Origin: Alteromonas sp. 5E99-2
GTDB lineage: Bacteria > Pseudomonadota > Gammaproteobacteria > Enterobacterales > Alteromonadaceae
Length of the DNA stretch: 64,000 nucleotides
Direction: 5' to 3'
Assembly (NCBI RefSeq): GCF_017368475.1
Contig: NZ_JAFNJE010000003.1
Coordinates: 1 to 64,000 of the forward strand
In this document: positions 7,360 to 16,448 of the stretch, one piece after another
Layout: the number at the start of each line of letters is the position of its first letter
Numbering within the stretch: position 1 is the stretch's first letter
Made by a program: the position numbers and the translations under genes
The notes under the pieces: generated by a model
Database searches by the model: none
What the model was told of the DNA's origin: nothing
What the model saw: the letters and a program-made list of their open reading frames with translations, nothing else

Positions 7360-9615
7360 TTAGTGCTTTTCCTTATCCGCTTCGGATTGAATAACAGCAT
7401 ATTTCCCTTCGCGATTTATCATGGCCCAAAGTGTTTGGTTGTTGTGGTTATAGCCCCACAACTTCATGTGGCAATGTTCTGGCAACACTTTTCCATTTTT
7501 ATCTTTTGGCATTCGGCCGCGGCGTTCTTTGCCGTACACAACACTAAAGTCGTCACTGTAGGCACTAGCAATAAAACAAGCCTTGTTGGTGACAACGTGC
7601 CATTGGCGTTTATTGTCGTCATATCGGGCTAAGTACGCATTGGTTAACTGTGCGTTTGGAACACTGAGAGATAAAGTAACTGTATCGGCGTAGCCTTGCT
7701 GAGCTTGTTCAGGTGTTATTGCTTCAGGGTTAGCAACTTGCTTACCTTTATTATCAAAGAAAAACGTTGATGGTGACGCAGTTAACGGCATTCCTTGTGC
7801 GTTGAAACTACTTCCTGTTTGCCCACTGATACCGCTGATCATGACAATATCAGAAACAGTAACGAGGTTGTTATCACTAAACCAACTGAAGGTAAGTAAT
7901 TCGTTAAGAGGAACCCTTTTTTTATGGTACGTATTGCCCGATGGCGTTTGAATTTGATGAGTGTTAAAGGTTAAATTGTATCCGTCGTATATGGCCGCTG
8001 TGGACCCCAAATAGTCACTTTTCTTCGGTGCTTCACTGGTGAACCAGTAGTTTTGTCTGGGTTTAACGATGCGTTTATCGGCGTCTATGGCGTAGTGGTA
8101 TACGTCGCCTTTTTGCCAATTGGCATCCAAGCGTTGCCAGTTGACTTTATTTGAAGCTTTATCCAAAGTGGGTTTTAACCATTGCTGGTTTTCGCTCTCC
8201 CAGTGTAATCCTTGGGTCATATCATCAGGACTAAACGAAATAGGGTGATACCAATTAGTAATGCGTATTTCTCGAGACGACATTTCTACTATTATAAAAG
8301 ACAGAGAAGAGGTTCTGTGATGCTCATCGACAAAGTTGTGCTGGGCTAAACCCACTTCATATTCAGGGCTGAAGCCGAATCGGTTTTCGTAGGCTTTCCA
8401 CGAGGCATTACCAGTAATGATTTGAGTGAACATGTTCTTTACAGGGGCGTTCGAATTCGCCCGAATGAGGCTGCGAGAGTATTGATGGTCGTGGCCAGAT
8501 AAATACATAACCTGATGTTTAGCGAACAAACTTAAAATATCTTGGGTTAGGTTCGGAGCAATAGCTTCTTGCATATGCATGTAACCAATTTGCCCTATGT
8601 CTAAACCAAAGAGGTTTTCTGTAGGCGCATTAGCGGTGTTGATGCCTTGGGAGCCTGTTAATGGACGTTTTTTGGGGGCCAATGGTTCATGGGCAAATAC
8701 CACTCTGTGTTTTACTGAGTGTGTGTGTTTTTCTAGTACGTCTTGCAACCAAGGTTTAAGTAAGGTCCATGAGCCTCGGTAGCTATTATTTATTAGGCTA
8801 CTGAAGTAATAGTCGAGACCAATAAATAACGTGTCGCCTTCAACAAAGTAATACACCAAATCTTCAATACCGGGATAGCCAATCACCAAGCCTTTGGCTA
8901 TTTTGTCTTGAATTAAACTTCCAGGATAAGCTTGATAAAGTTTATAACCTTGATCGAAGGTATCGTTTGCTTGGTAGGCATCAATGCCGTTATCTACATT
9001 GTTAACCGATGTAGGTTTGCCAACATGAGGGGCAGCATCAAACCATTGTTGCCAGTCGTTACCGTCGACAACCTCGTGATTTCCCCGCACAGGGTAAACA
9101 TTGATGTTGTTTGTTAAGAGTGGTTTGGCAACCTTTGTCATCCACTGTTGATATTCGTGTTCACTGCGCAAGTCGGTTAAATCTCCAACGGCTAAAACCA
9201 TATCGACTTGTTCTTCAATGATTTTAGCGACAATTGGTTCAACGAGAGGGAGGGGTAAGTGACGGTAGCCAATGGGGAAATCTTTTGGATTTTCGACTAT
9301 CACCGGGTTCTGGTTTTCGTTCAACACAAGCATAGGATGCCAATAGCTAGCGCCATTATTGCTTATATCAATAAGGAATCCTTCACCGTCGTAATAACCA
9401 TCTTTGTTCCAATCTATGCCTAAGTGAGTTTTAGTCCCATTGGGAAGTGTGACTCTATTTTTACCCCAGTTGTCGTCGGCCCCTTGAGTGTCGGGAATAA
9501 CTGCAAATTTTAATGAGAACTCATCGGTATTAGCGTGGGCAAATGGAACACTGAGTAGTAGTGAGACGAGTAGGGCGAGTAAACCTTTATTGGCAGGAGT
9601 AACAGGGTAAAGCAT
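7360..9615 (-). CDS. Exported calcineurin-like metallophosphoesterase
   Basis: This large secreted protein (751 residues from the ATG at 9615; an in-frame TTG at 9621 is the alternative) carries a cleavable signal peptide. The metallophosphoesterase motifs appear in order: VIPDTQG near residue 42 (the PDTQ variant of DxH), VGDLTD, VRGNHEV, FAHEPL and SGHDHQYSR. These ligate two metals for phosphomonoester or diester hydrolysis. A long C-terminal part, about residues 460-750, is beta-rich and unassigned. The gene sits between the TonB receptor and the PI-PLC-like gene. The set probably liberates and processes a phosphorylated substrate outside the inner membrane. Confidence 0.88.
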   Translation of the reverse strand: MLYPVTPANKGLLALLVSLLLSVPFAHANTDEFSLKFAVIPDTQGADDNWGKNRVTLPNGTKTHLGIDWNKDGYYDGEGFLIDISNNGASYWHPMLVLNENQNPVIVENPKDFPIGYRHLPLPLVEPIVAKIIEEQVDMVLAVGDLTDLRSEHEYQQWMTKVAKPLLTNNINVYPVRGNHEVVDGNDWQQWFDAAPHVGKPTSVNNVDNGIDAYQANDTFDQGYKLYQAYPGSLIQDKIAKGLVIGYPGIEDLVYYFVEGDTLFIGLDYYFSSLINNSYRGSWTLLKPWLQDVLEKHTHSVKHRVVFAHEPLAPKKRPLTGSQGINTANAPTENLFGLDIGQIGYMHMQEAIAPNLTQDILSLFAKHQVMYLSGHDHQYSRSLIRANSNAPVKNMFTQIITGNASWKAYENRFGFSPEYEVGLAQHNFVDEHHRTSSLSFIIVEMSSREIRITNWYHPISFSPDDMTQGLHWESENQQWLKPTLDKASNKVNWQRLDANWQKGDVYHYAIDADKRIVKPRQNYWFTSEAPKKSDYLGSTAAIYDGYNLTFNTHQIQTPSGNTYHKKRVPLNELLTFSWFSDNNLVTVSDIVMISGISGQTGSSFNAQGMPLTASPSTFFFDNKGKQVANPEAITPEQAQQGYADTVTLSLSVPNAQLTNAYLARYDDNKRQWHVVTNKACFIASAYSDDFSVVYGKERRGRMPKDKNGKVLPEHCHMKLWGYNHNNQTLWAMINREGKYAVIQSEADKEKH

Positions 9616-9635
9616 GTTCAAAGCTCGATATGTAA

Positions 9636-9668
9636 AGCAAAAATAGGTACGGCATGTGCCGTACCTTG
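9636..9668 (-). terminator. Intra-operon hairpin between receptor and phosphoesterase genes
   Basis: GGTACGGCA (9646-9654) and TGCCGTACC (9657-9665) form a perfect 9-bp stem. On the minus strand it is followed by a T-rich run (TATTTTTG). It lies 10 bases after the receptor stop and would partly end transcription there, giving more receptor than downstream enzyme. Confidence 0.65.
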
Positions 9669-9675
9669 TTAGGAG

Positions 9676-12387
9676 TTAAAACTGATATGACGCACCAAGG
9701 TAAATAATACGTCCACTATTAGTTACATTATAAAGTCGGTCAACATTGTCTTTACGAGAAAATTGCTGATCGGCTTGGTCCGTTAAGTTAGACCCTTCTA
9801 ATGTAAGTTTAAGGCTTTCAGTTAATTGGTAAAACGCGCTTAAGTCCCAAAATGTAGAAGCCTCGAAACCAGAGAAGTCTTGGTCGTTGCCTACCGCACC
9901 ACCGTTAATGTACTTGCTTCGGTAGTTAAACGACAGTCTCACGCCCCATTTCTCAGTTTCATAGTAAGTGGTTAAGCTTCCTGTGACATCTGATAAGTTG
10001 GGGAAATCGCGAGTATCAACCACTTCACCATTAACAAAGTTTTCTACTTCACCGTCAGTAAAACTAACATTACCCACCATACCTAATTTATCGAAAGGTG
10101 CAGGTAAAAAGTGAAAATCACTTTGCAAACTAAATTCAGCACCTTGAATGAAGGCTTCACCTGAGTTAGTCGAAAATGACACTAACGTCGGAGAGTTGGC
10201 AGTAAAACCTGCTGGCAACAAATCGAGGGATACACCGGTTTCGCCAAAGGTAGAGTTTTGATTAACATCAATAATGTAGCCGTCTAAGTCTTTTCTGAAT
10301 AAACCTATGGCGAGATACCCAACTTCATCAAAATACCATTCAAACCCAAGATCCCAGTTTAGTGACGTGTAGGGCTCAAGTTCAGGGTTGGCGCCATTCA
10401 CTTCTAAGCTTTCACCTTCCGCACTGACTGTGGGAGTGCCGGCAAGATCATTGTATGATGGACGAGTCAGGTTTTCGCTAACACTGAATCTCACTAAGTG
10501 ATCTGCGCCAGTTTCGAGTACGAGGTTGAGTGCGGGTAATATTCCATCGTAGTCTCTACCAAAGGTATCGACTTCATCATTAATCAAAAACTCAGTACTG
10601 GTGTCGGTTTGATAATAGCGAGCGCCTAAGTTGCCTCGAAAAGGCATATCCGCAATCATGCGATCCCATTCGTATTGAACATACAAGTTCGTGGTTTCTT
10701 CAGTTACACCGTTGGTGGAATCACCAATACCCAAATCAATACTAGTTTCTTGAGTACGATTTGGGTTGTTTTGCACAAAATCACTATTTAATACTGCTTG
10801 TGCATCAACTACAGCCCAGCTAACTTGTTCGTTGTCAGATACCGTAAAGAAAAAGTTGTCATCTAATGCTTGTGCATATTCAGCGCCGTTGTCTACATTA
10901 TTTAGTATATCGCGAATATCAACTCTTACGGTGGCATTGTCTAATTCTTTATAAGATACACCGGCTTTCAAAGTGTCAGTATCATTAACTAAATAATGCA
11001 AATCCAGTTTGAAAGTGGTGTTTTCAGTACTGTTGTAACTTTCTGCGATATCGATTTCTTCTAGCCAGTATTCACTTGCATCGGTTAAGTCTTGGCCATA
11101 ACTAATCTCTGGCGAAAGAATGTCGTCAGTGTAATCAAAGGTGAAATCACCACGGCGCTCTACATACACTTTTAAACTGTTTACTTCTAAGTCGGATGTT
11201 TCCTTTCCTACAAGAGCGTGAAGAGAAAGATTTTCGCTGAGATCCCAATTTCCAGTTAATGCAATTTGAGTGAAGTCAGTGTCAACTTGGTGATCTCGAC
11301 TCTCTACATTGATATTGGTGTTTAAAAATTCGCCAAACAGTAGCACGCCATCTTCAATAATGACGTTATTAGTAGTGACGCCCGCACCATAGGCCATAGA
11401 GCCTTCATTGCCTCTGGGGTTAACGTGGTATTCGTCTCGCTCGTTGTCCAATTGCCCGTATAGCAAATCTAGGGTTAAATCGAAACTGTCGGCTTTGTAT
11501 TGCAATGCTGACGTTATCCCTAAACGGGTTTGTTCATTGCCCCATTGAGATAATCGGCTGGCGCGAGGCGCAAGCACTTCTCCAGCGCGAATGGCGGCTT
11601 CATCTTCTGCTGATACTTGCGGGCCGTAAATTGATGCATCGCCATTGTCGTCGGCTCTTTGTCGCCAGCGAAATGTGTTTACGCCTTCCTCAATAGATTC
11701 TCGCTTGCTATAGGCGATAGACACTAATGCGCCAAATTTATCCCAGGTGTTTGATGCAAGAAAAGCAACCCGAGGAGCCACGCCGTCCACTTTGTCATTG
11801 TAGCCGAGTTGCCCAGAAAGAGCTCCGTTAAAGCCGCTGTAGTCAAAAGGTTTTGCGGTGCGTAATGATACGTTTCCAGATAGTCCGCCTTCATCTTGCT
11901 CGGCAGAATATGATTTGGTGACGTCGATTTGGTTGAATAATTCAGACGCAAATAAATTGAAGTCAAATGCTCTGTCTCGACTCCCTTGAGAGCGACTGTC
12001 TTGGGCGGTGTCGGTATTCCCCAGCACATCCATACCATTTAATTGCACCAAGGCGAAATTGGAATCCATTCCTCGTATCGCGATTCGACGGCCTTCACCG
12101 CCATCACGGGTTATTGCAACACCAGGAATACGCTGAAGTGCTTCGGCTAAATTCAAGTCTGGAAAGTCAGCAATGTCTTCTGCCACAATACTGTCGCGAG
12201 TTCCTACTGCATCACGCTTTAAGTCACGACCTTTTATTAACGTGCTGCGAAACCCTGTAATATTAATTTTTTCTACTTCTTCTTCACTTACTTCTTGTGC
12301 ATATACAGTTTGGCTGCTGGCTAATATAGCCGTTACGCAACTGGCAATTAGTGTCTTGGTGTAACGTGTTTTTGTTGTTTTTAACAT
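9676..12387 (-). CDS. TonB-dependent outer-membrane receptor
   Basis: The 903-residue protein has a signal peptide ending near residue 30 (VYAQ|E), a TonB-box-like INITGF segment near 41-46 and a plug domain (LAEALQRIPGVAITRDGGEGRR, QLNGMD). A 22-strand barrel follows and ends in the terminal aromatic signature (LGASYQF). It fits the Xanthomonas/Caulobacter-type TonB receptor family, which mostly imports carbohydrates and related organics. The following phosphoesterase and PI-PLC genes argue for a phosphorylated ligand. Control by the divergent AraC-type regulator is likely. Confidence 0.92.
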   Translation of the reverse strand: MLKTTKTRYTKTLIASCVTAILASSQTVYAQEVSEEEVEKINITGFRSTLIKGRDLKRDAVGTRDSIVAEDIADFPDLNLAEALQRIPGVAITRDGGEGRRIAIRGMDSNFALVQLNGMDVLGNTDTAQDSRSQGSRDRAFDFNLFASELFNQIDVTKSYSAEQDEGGLSGNVSLRTAKPFDYSGFNGALSGQLGYNDKVDGVAPRVAFLASNTWDKFGALVSIAYSKRESIEEGVNTFRWRQRADDNGDASIYGPQVSAEDEAAIRAGEVLAPRASRLSQWGNEQTRLGITSALQYKADSFDLTLDLLYGQLDNERDEYHVNPRGNEGSMAYGAGVTTNNVIIEDGVLLFGEFLNTNINVESRDHQVDTDFTQIALTGNWDLSENLSLHALVGKETSDLEVNSLKVYVERRGDFTFDYTDDILSPEISYGQDLTDASEYWLEEIDIAESYNSTENTTFKLDLHYLVNDTDTLKAGVSYKELDNATVRVDIRDILNNVDNGAEYAQALDDNFFFTVSDNEQVSWAVVDAQAVLNSDFVQNNPNRTQETSIDLGIGDSTNGVTEETTNLYVQYEWDRMIADMPFRGNLGARYYQTDTSTEFLINDEVDTFGRDYDGILPALNLVLETGADHLVRFSVSENLTRPSYNDLAGTPTVSAEGESLEVNGANPELEPYTSLNWDLGFEWYFDEVGYLAIGLFRKDLDGYIIDVNQNSTFGETGVSLDLLPAGFTANSPTLVSFSTNSGEAFIQGAEFSLQSDFHFLPAPFDKLGMVGNVSFTDGEVENFVNGEVVDTRDFPNLSDVTGSLTTYYETEKWGVRLSFNYRSKYINGGAVGNDQDFSGFEASTFWDLSAFYQLTESLKLTLEGSNLTDQADQQFSRKDNVDRLYNVTNSGRIIYLGASYQF

Positions 12388-12731
12388 AATACTTCTCTTG
12401 GTTATTTATGTGTTTTCTTTACCTCGGAGACGTCCATAAGTTGTAAAAGGGGACAAAAAGTTTTGTTAAGCTTTTGTGATACTTTTAATAGGGCGTTTAT
12501 TTTTTAAATCGATTTAAGGGAAAAAAACGAGGTATTGGCTTATTTACGAGTGATTTTGTGATACAAATGAAAGGAATAGAGCGCATTGATTCCGCATCTT
12601 TATAGGCAAATTGAATGAATAGGGATAGCGTGATTTGTTTGTAACAAGAAGTTGTGATTTGGCAAGATTGTTTTACCATTCCAACGTACAATGGTCACAA
12701 AGGATAGTTAGATAGTAAGGATATTTGGGGT
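12388..12731. promoter_or_regulatory. Divergent control region (344 bases) with 14-bp palindrome
   Basis: The region separates the TonB receptor gene from the araC-type regulator. TTAAATCGATTTAA at 12504-12517 is a perfect palindrome about 117 bases before the receptor start, suited to a regulator site. No ORF is credible here. Core promoters were not resolved. Confidence 0.5.
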
Positions 12732-13868
12732 TTGTTTTCGTTTTATCATGTTTTAATGTTGGTTGGGACGACACATGGCCTAGTCACCAGTTTTTTATTA
12801 CTAACGTCTGAAAAAAATAAAACCAGTAACCGTTTCCTTGCTTTAGGTTTGTTCTCTTTTTGTCTCGTCTGTGTACATAACGTTTTAATTACATCTGGGA
12901 TGAATAAAACCTTCGCGTTATTCAATTTTTTTCCTATGGCCACTGATTTAGCCTGCGGCCCTCTTTTTTACTTTTATATTTTGTCTTTGGTTACGCCTAA
13001 GTCTTCTTTCAATAACAAAATGTTGTGGCATTTATTCCCTTTCTTGTTTTTTCAAAGCTATGTCACCTGGTGCTACTTTAGTGTTGTTGATTTGCCTACT
13101 TATGAGCTTAAAGTTGAAGGCGTTATCTCGCTTGCGTATCGGCCTGTAAAAACATTAGAAAATTATCTTACGGTAGTATCTGCGGTTGTTTATATTTTCA
13201 TGGCATATAGAAAGTTAAGTGAATACCGAAAAAGGGTCGCAGATAATTTTTCTGACAGTGAAGTTGCGACTTTTAGTTGGTTGAAGAAAGTAACTTACCT
13301 ATTTGTTTTATTAGTTCTATTACTCATTACTATCGCGATAGTCGATTTGATTTTTAATGTAGACGAAATCACTAAAATTCATTGGCGAGTACTTTTGTTA
13401 TACCTTGCAGGCTTGGTTTACTATTTTGGTTTTGCTGGATATATACAACCGGAATTTAAAATCCCTGTAACTGAATCAACAATAGAGCCTGTAAAGGCTA
13501 GCCCTCTTTCTCAATCGCAGGCTGAACAATTAGTAAACCGCTTAGAATCTCTACTTCAAATAGAAAAAATGTATTTGGAGCCAGATTTAAATTCAAAAGA
13601 ATTGGCTCAGCAGTTGGGTACCAGTCAAAAAAATCTCTCGTATATCATTAACAGTCATTACAGAAAGAACTTTCGCGAGTTGATTAATTCATTGCGAATA
13701 GAAGAAGTAAAATCTAAGTTACTAAGTAACGTGGGAGAAAAATATTCAATTCTTGCTATCGCACTTGAATCTGGGTTTAGCTCTGAGGCCAGTTTCTATC
13801 GTGTATTCAAAGAACATACAGGATTAACTCCTAAAGCCTTTATTGTGTCGCAAAGCAAAGCTGATTAG
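12732..13868 (+). CDS. Membrane-bound AraC-family transcriptional regulator
   Basis: The 378-residue protein has a TTG start, with AAGGAT about 9 bases upstream. Six or seven membrane helices occupy residues 5-245. The C-terminal AraC/XylS DNA-binding domain spans about 270-375, with both helix-turn-helix units (NSKELAQQLGTSQKNLSYII and YSILAIALESGFSSEASFYR) and the usual FKEHTGLTPKAF end. Integral-membrane AraC regulators sense a signal in or across the membrane. Its divergent position makes the receptor/phosphoesterase/PI-PLC unit the obvious target. Confidence 0.88.
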   Translation: MFSFYHVLMLVGTTHGLVTSFLLLTSEKNKTSNRFLALGLFSFCLVCVHNVLITSGMNKTFALFNFFPMATDLACGPLFYFYILSLVTPKSSFNNKMLWHLFPFLFFQSYVTWCYFSVVDLPTYELKVEGVISLAYRPVKTLENYLTVVSAVVYIFMAYRKLSEYRKRVADNFSDSEVATFSWLKKVTYLFVLLVLLLITIAIVDLIFNVDEITKIHWRVLLLYLAGLVYYFGFAGYIQPEFKIPVTESTIEPVKASPLSQSQAEQLVNRLESLLQIEKMYLEPDLNSKELAQQLGTSQKNLSYIINSHYRKNFRELINSLRIEEVKSKLLSNVGEKYSILAIALESGFSSEASFYRVFKEHTGLTPKAFIVSQSKAD

Positions 13869-13918
13869 CTAAAAACGGATCAATCTAATAAAGGTATTGA
13901 TTTACCGATTTTTTTCTA

Positions 13919-13940
13919 CTCTCAAAACTTGTTTTGAGAG
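13919..13940 (+). terminator. Hairpin downstream of the araC-type gene
   Basis: CTCTCAAAAC and GTTTTGAGAG form a 10-bp perfect inverted repeat with a 2-base centre, 50 bases after the stop, followed by GTTTTACT. It is a weak intrinsic terminator candidate. Confidence 0.4.
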
Positions 13941-13998
13941 GTTTTACTATTGTAAAAGTCATAGCCTTTTGGTGTTTTCAACACATGGAAATTTTGTG

Positions 13999-14031
13999 AA
14001 AACAGGCGTAAATCGAAAGCGACCTGTTTTT
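13999..14031 (+). terminator. Second terminator-like hairpin ahead of the DUF1266 gene
   Basis: AAAACAGG (13999-14006) pairs with CCTGTTTT (14023-14030), and the stem runs into five Ts. It lies 29 bases before the next ATG, so it may end upstream transcription or act in the leader of the next gene. Confidence 0.4.
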
Positions 14032-14059
14032 ACCCATAATTTAGTATTAAAGGATATGT

Positions 14060-14818
14060 ATGTTTAATAAATTGATTTCAAAAGCCAAAGGTAAGCTTAT
14101 CGACATGATTAAGGTTGAGCCTTTTCGTCAGAACGAAAATGCACCCATGCTCACCAACGCAGAACAGTTTTCACTTAGTATCGGCTCAATGTTAGCTGAA
14201 CATCGCCAAGCTTATTCGAACTCTCTGGAAATGGGGGAAGATGATTTAGACGAAGTGGCAGAGGGGCTAGCGCAAGCATGGGAGATCATGGATTCTGAAA
14301 CGGCTAAGGATGTGTTGAATTGGCTTTTGGCAGAAGGTCACCGAATTTTATATCCATATGTTTTCAATGGCTTAAAGTATGATGACGAAGATGAATTACT
14401 AGAATATATCCACTCGATTACTGATGACAAAAAAATTGGTGCAAAAATATACCACTTTAGTATGCAACTAAAGCAATCCCGAGTGGATCTTTTCGAGTCT
14501 GATGTTGTTTCGCTCGATACTGATTTAGATATTGATATTACAGCCTGGGATATGGGGCGCTGTGTTGCCGTTGCTAGAATGTGTTATGAGGTAAGCTATC
14601 TTAGTGAAGATGAAGCGTGGGATTTTATAAAACATGCCGCTGAAATAGCAAAGCCTATTTATTCGTCATGGAAAACGTTTGGACATGCTTACCTTGTTGG
14701 TAGAGCAATGTGGTCTGGACCGGGCATGCAACTAGATAACATGATTTTTGACTTTAAAAACCATATTGAACATGAAAATAGCCCTTGGCTTAAACACCCG
14801 TGGATAAAGAGCCTTTGA
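14060..14818 (+). CDS. DUF1266 domain protein
   Basis: The 252-residue soluble protein has AAAGGA about 6 bases before its ATG. Its C-terminal third matches the DUF1266 pattern: AWDMGRCVAVARMCYEVSYL, then SEDEAWDFI, and SSWKTFGHAYLVGRAMW. The N-terminal half is acidic and helical. DUF1266 proteins are widespread but without an established biochemical role. The following membrane-protein gene overlaps its 3' end by 19 bases, implying coexpression. Confidence 0.8.
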   Translation: MFNKLISKAKGKLIDMIKVEPFRQNENAPMLTNAEQFSLSIGSMLAEHRQAYSNSLEMGEDDLDEVAEGLAQAWEIMDSETAKDVLNWLLAEGHRILYPYVFNGLKYDDEDELLEYIHSITDDKKIGAKIYHFSMQLKQSRVDLFESDVVSLDTDLDIDITAWDMGRCVAVARMCYEVSYLSEDEAWDFIKHAAEIAKPIYSSWKTFGHAYLVGRAMWSGPGMQLDNMIFDFKNHIEHENSPWLKHPWIKSL

Positions 14819-15309
14819 AAGTAAAAAGCTTTGTTAAGCTAGCCGCTATTCTTTTTATTGTACTGGTCACTTTGTTTGTGGCCAGCATATTTTTCGCAAA
14901 TAAAAAAGTAGCTACACAGGTAGAACCATACAGGCCATGGTGGGAGACATTAGAGCCCGATGCAGTCGTAGGCGAAAAAAATTATTACTCTCGTTCTTGC
15001 TCCCTTGTTGAGCTTGATACGCAAAGTGAACACCCTTTACCCGAAACTATTTTTAAACCTCCAATTAGGCTCATTGCATCTTGCAGGGGAAGTGATCTTA
15101 TAATTAATAAGAATGGCTACCTTATTTTTAGTGTTTGTCGGGTCGATTTCGGAGGAGGGGGGTGCGGTAAGGAACGCTACCGAAGTAGTGATATGGTGCA
15201 TTGGCAAGAAGATATCGGCACCACATGGATTAAAGGGGAGCAGTATACTGCTTGGAGAGAGCTGGGTTCTACTTCCTCGAAAGCCGATGCTGTCAGCAGA
15301 GTTGAATAA
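14800..15309 (+). CDS. Single-pass membrane protein, partner of DUF1266 gene
   Basis: The 169-residue protein starts at GTG 14800; a TTG at 14815 overlapping the previous stop is the alternative. One membrane segment lies at about residues 12-32. A Cys-containing exported part follows (four Cys at about 67-121, with a GGGGCGKERYR turn) that could form disulfides in the periplasm. The family is not recognised. The gene overlap makes it an operon partner of the DUF1266 gene. Confidence 0.6.
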   Translation: MDKEPLKVKSFVKLAAILFIVLVTLFVASIFFANKKVATQVEPYRPWWETLEPDAVVGEKNYYSRSCSLVELDTQSEHPLPETIFKPPIRLIASCRGSDLIINKNGYLIFSVCRVDFGGGGCGKERYRSSDMVHWQEDIGTTWIKGEQYTAWRELGSTSSKADAVSRVE

Positions 15310-15325
15310 GGTGTTATGGATGTAT

Positions 15326-15356
15326 AAATGACTAAATCTTGTTTTTAGTCATTTTA
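15326..15356 (+). terminator. Intrinsic terminator candidate
   Basis: AAATGACTAAA (15326-15336) and TTTAGTCATTT (15344-15354) form an 11-bp perfect stem, 16 bases after the preceding stop. The stem is AT-rich and the T-tract short. Confidence 0.5.
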
Positions 15357-15495
15357 TGTAAAAGACAAAGGGTGCAATTGTAAGAAAAGATTAATAGTTT
15401 ATTTTGTCTCCTGTTTGCGTCAAAACCTCTCTACAGAGAGGAGGTAGCCACAATTCAGTTGGTTGTCATTAGGCGTTTTACACACGGAGTCATAA

Positions 15496-16293
15496 ATGAA
15501 AAATTTAATTGCGAGTTTACATGTATTTGCGCTGTTGTCTGGCGGAGCTTATGCGTCAGATGTAAAAGATTTTCGTCCGGTTTATAAATTGAGAAATGAT
15601 TTACAATGCTGGCCTACAGACCCTGACCAAGGTCAAAATTCAGGGCAGTGTACTAGCCGAGGAAACTTCCAGTCTTCGCCACCACCTGTCTATCACGAAA
15701 CCTATTCAGAAACGGTCAATGGTAAACAACATGAGCTTATTACGTATTGGGCTTATTACGGTAATCAAAACCGATGCACTACGTTAGATAGCGGTCATAC
15801 TGATGATTGGGAAGCATTAACCGTACATACTGTAGATGGCGACATGTGGCACGTAACCTATTGGCAGCACAATGGTCGTTATACTAGAAGGGTGAATGAT
15901 ATAGAGCGAGAGGGCGACCACCCTGTTGTGTATGTTGGGAAATATTCACATGGTAATTACCATGACCAGCGAAGCCGGGCATCTTTTGACGCATGGGCTT
16001 TTGCAACGGGCAATTATTGCTTTTATTGGAAAGATCCAAGAGGTCCAGGAGAAACTTGGTCTCAAGGCGTCGAACCATTAGAAAATATTGGTCAAGGCAG
16101 TCAGTTTCCAGGCTCTACAAATCCGCTTCAACGTAATGACAGGCCCCATATGCGAAGTGTTTGTCGAGTGGATGGAGGTAGTGTGATTGGCGGTATTATA
16201 GATGGAATAGAAAATACCTGTGATAGAAATCCAAATTACCTCAAAGACGACTCTCTGCTATTGAAAGATTTGTTTTATTTAGATATTTACTAG
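15496..16293 (+). CDS. Secreted NPP1/Vps62-like protein
   Basis: The 265-residue protein has a signal peptide cleaved near residue 20 (AYAS|D). The core has YWAYYGNQN, the acidic-His motif GHTDDWEALTV at about residues 99-109, and HPVVYVGKYSHGNYHD. This combination resembles the necrosis-inducing NPP1/NLP motif GHRHDWE and the Vps62/DUF946 family, which share a fold. Several Cys residues fit an exported, disulfide-bonded protein. Biological role is uncertain: NLPs are cytolysins of plant hosts, but bacterial Vps62-like members are uncharacterised. It stands alone, with an SD (GGAGT) ahead of the ATG. Confidence 0.65.
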   Translation: MKNLIASLHVFALLSGGAYASDVKDFRPVYKLRNDLQCWPTDPDQGQNSGQCTSRGNFQSSPPPVYHETYSETVNGKQHELITYWAYYGNQNRCTTLDSGHTDDWEALTVHTVDGDMWHVTYWQHNGRYTRRVNDIEREGDHPVVYVGKYSHGNYHDQRSRASFDAWAFATGNYCFYWKDPRGPGETWSQGVEPLENIGQGSQFPGSTNPLQRNDRPHMRSVCRVDGGSVIGGIIDGIENTCDRNPNYLKDDSLLLKDLFYLDIY

Positions 16294-16333
16294 GTGGATA
16301 TTGTAAAGTCGTGACCTTATACATTTAAAATGT

Positions 16334-16390
16334 CTGCTTTTATTGGTAACGGTAGGTATTTCGATACCTAGTTAATGCGAATAAAAGCAG
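16334..16390. other. 57-base nested hairpin with TTCG loop
   Basis: The outer arms CTGCTTTTATT (16334-16344) and AATAAAAGCAG (16380-16390) are perfectly complementary. The inner arms TAGGTAT (16353-16359) and ATACCTA (16364-16370) close a TTCG tetraloop, with a 4-bp TAAC/GTTA step in between. It lies 41 bases after the upstream stop and 58 before the next gene. No T-tract follows, so it looks more like a structured RNA or mobile repeat unit than a terminator. Confidence 0.6.
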
Positions 16391-16448
16391 CTGTTCTATA
16401 CAATACGATTTATATATTATAAATAGAGTAAGAAATTAGGAATATAGA

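Noticed and set aside
11505-12364. Plus-strand open frames opposite the TonB receptor gene
   Set aside because: They have no ribosome sites, no recognisable domains and lie fully inside a well-supported gene.
12388-12731. Pho box for the receptor/phosphoesterase/PI-PLC operon
   Set aside because: No pair of 7-base CTGTCAT-like repeats with 11-base period found; the only striking feature is the TTAAATCGATTTAA palindrome.
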